Assembly: GCF_027620315.1 (NCBI RefSeq)
Contig: NZ_JAPNNL010000062.1
Coordinates: 1 to 37,041 of the forward strand
Direction: 5' to 3'
DNA length: 37,041 bases
Origin: Nonomuraea corallina
GTDB taxonomy: Bacteria > Actinomycetota > Actinomycetes > Streptosporangiales > Streptosporangiaceae
The notes below the pieces were generated by a model that searched no databases, had not been told where the DNA came from, and saw nothing but the letters and a program-made list of their open reading frames with translations. This document shows positions 33,233 through 37,041 of this stretch, one piece after another (positions within the stretch are counted from its first letter, which is position 1; every line of letters begins with the position of its first letter). A program made the position numbers and the translations under genes.

Positions 33233-33238
33233 AGGAGG

Positions 33239-36214
<2,976 letters not shown>

Positions 36215-36218
<4 letters not shown>

Positions 36219-36370
36219 CCGAGAACGTGATCGCCGTCGTCATGGTCTTCCTCGGCCTGTTCCTCATCGGCGGCGTGGTCTCGCTGATCAAGCAGGGCAT
36301 GAGGATCGGCGCCGCCTTCTGCGGCCTGGGAGCGGCGATGGCGCTGTTCGCGGGGGTGATGTGGTGGTGA
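36215..36370 (+). CDS. 51-residue two-helix membrane protein in the his operon
   Basis: A tiny protein starting [20 protein letters not shown] and ending ALFAGVMWW, with two hydrophobic helices (about 4-24 and 31-50) joined by a short loop [10 protein letters not shown] with two Lys/Arg. Its ATG overlaps the hisB stop (ATGA) and its stop overlaps the probable hisH start (GTGA), so it is embedded in the operon by four-base overlaps on both sides. I know no function. Coupling strongly supports that it is translated. Confidence 0.8.
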
Positions 36371-37002
36371 GCCGGAACGTCGTGGTGCTCGACTACGGGT
36401 CGGGCAACCTGCGCTCCGCCGAGCGGGCGCTGGCGCGGGTGGGCGCCGACGTGACCGTCACCTCCGACTTCGAGGCCGCGCTGGAGTGCGACGGCCTGGT
36501 GGTGCCGGGCGTCGGCGCGTTCGCCGCGTGCATGGCCGGGCTGAAGGGCGTGCGCGGCGACCAGATCGTCGGCAGGCGGCTGGCCGGCGGCCGGCCGGTG
36601 CTGGGCATCTGCGTCGGCATGCAGATCCTGTTCGCCCGCGGCGTCGAGCACGGCGTGGAGACCGCCGGCTGCGGCGAGTGGCCCGGCACGGTCGAGCGGC
36701 TCGACGCGCCGGTGCTGCCGCACATGGGCTGGAACACCGTCAAGACCTCGGCGGACAGCGTCCTGTTCGCCGGGATGGACGCCGCCACCCGCTTCTACTT
36801 CGTCCACTCCTACGGGGTGCGCGAGTGGGAGCTGCGCACCGGCGACGGCTTCGCCGAGCCGGTGGTCACCTGGGCCGAGCACGGCGTGCCGTTCGTGGCC
36901 GCGGTCGAGAACGGCCCGCTCATGGCCACCCAGTTCCATCCGGAGAAGTCCGCCGACGCCGGCGCCGCGCTGCTGAGCAACTGGCTCGGCACCCTTGAGT
37001 AA
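36367..37002 (+). CDS. hisH: imidazole glycerol phosphate synthase, glutamine amidotransferase subunit
   Basis: A 211-residue class I glutaminase that feeds ammonia to HisF. Cys82 in [13 protein letters not shown] is the nucleophile, and His191 and Glu193 in [12 protein letters not shown] complete the triad. [35 protein letters not shown] and FVHSYGV are the family's other signatures. Three GTG codons in a row (36361, 36364, 36367) compete for the start; I take the third, which overlaps the preceding stop as GTGA like the rest of the operon. The partner hisF is outside the window. Confidence 0.95.
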   Translation: MSRNVVVLDYGSGNLRSAERALARVGADVTVTSDFEAALECDGLVVPGVGAFAACMAGLKGVRGDQIVGRRLAGGRPVLGICVGMQILFARGVEHGVETAGCGEWPGTVERLDAPVLPHMGWNTVKTSADSVLFAGMDAATRFYFVHSYGVREWELRTGDGFAEPVVTWAEHGVPFVAAVENGPLMATQFHPEKSADAGAALLSNWLGTLE

Positions 37003-37041
37003 GGAGCGGGCGCGCCGCCGCGCCGAACGCGAGGCCGAGCG
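36995..37041 (+). CDS. start of a further his-operon gene (partial)
   Basis: The last eight bases of hisH contain TTG, which opens a frame reading [15 protein letters not shown] to the window edge. A highly basic, Arg/Glu-rich start of this kind precedes a membrane protein in some actinomycetes. With only 15 codons visible I cannot name it. The overlap with hisH follows the operon's coupling pattern. Confidence 0.5.
   Translation, partial: MSKERARRRAEREAE

Noticed and set aside
33145..33238. A His-codon attenuator before hisD
   Set aside because: I found no short frame with clustered His codons and no terminator with a T-run before hisD.

Overview
The window is about 37 kb of very GC-rich bacterial chromosome with almost no gaps between genes. 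Gene order and protein types point to an actinomycete: the sepF-yggT-divIVA flank of the division cluster, Wag31-type DivIVA, actinobacterial his order, several one-component Ser/Thr kinases and leaderless gene starts. My best guess is the Streptosporangiales (Nonomuraea or Streptosporangium-like); the order and genus are inference. I see no phage, insertion sequence, CRISPR array, tRNA or rRNA, and no classical biosynthetic cluster.

Layout. (1) 1-5632, plus strand: yggS, sepF, yggT and divIVA, then a membrane-anchored protein with a duplicated His-Cys/CxxC module and a metallo-beta-lactamase-fold protein. (2) 5721-8870, minus: ileS, an IleRS2-like enzyme with an altered HIGH motif, behind a T-box leader. 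(3) 9354-11213, plus: a DksA/TraR zinc-finger protein, lspA and an RluD-type pseudouridine synthase, overlapping one another. (4) 18184-11263, minus: six tightly packed genes, namely two paralogous membrane Ser/Thr kinases, an AraC regulator, azlC and azlD (branched-chain amino-acid exporter) and a third kinase. (5) 18308-19294, plus: an 18-residue leader peptide, a strong terminator hairpin and a short protein that fuses a degenerate DAHP-synthase-like region to an AroQ chorismate mutase. This looks like an uncharacterised attenuator on the Phe/Tyr branch. (6) 19457-27465: aldo/keto reductase, amino-acid permease with a palindromic operator, dnaE, amidase and a small membrane protein. (7) 27528-31104: a MurA with Asp in place of the usual Cys, and a class A penicillin-binding protein. 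(8) 31109-32903, minus: ybaK, a single-domain ATP-dependent DNA ligase and a 63-residue protein. (9) 33239-37041, plus: hisD-hisC-hisB, a 51-residue membrane protein and hisH, each start overlapping the previous stop, then the first codons of another gene.

The main leads are the chorismate-mutase attenuator, a chain of four hairpins in the gene-free region before hisD (a possible small RNA), the duplicated Cys-module protein beside divIVA, the kinase-AraC-AzlCD-kinase cluster, repeated TANNNT-N6-RTG leaderless starts, and two enzymes with active-site changes linked to natural insensitivity to mupirocin (IleRS) and fosfomycin (MurA). Homology calls come from reading motifs; no search was run.
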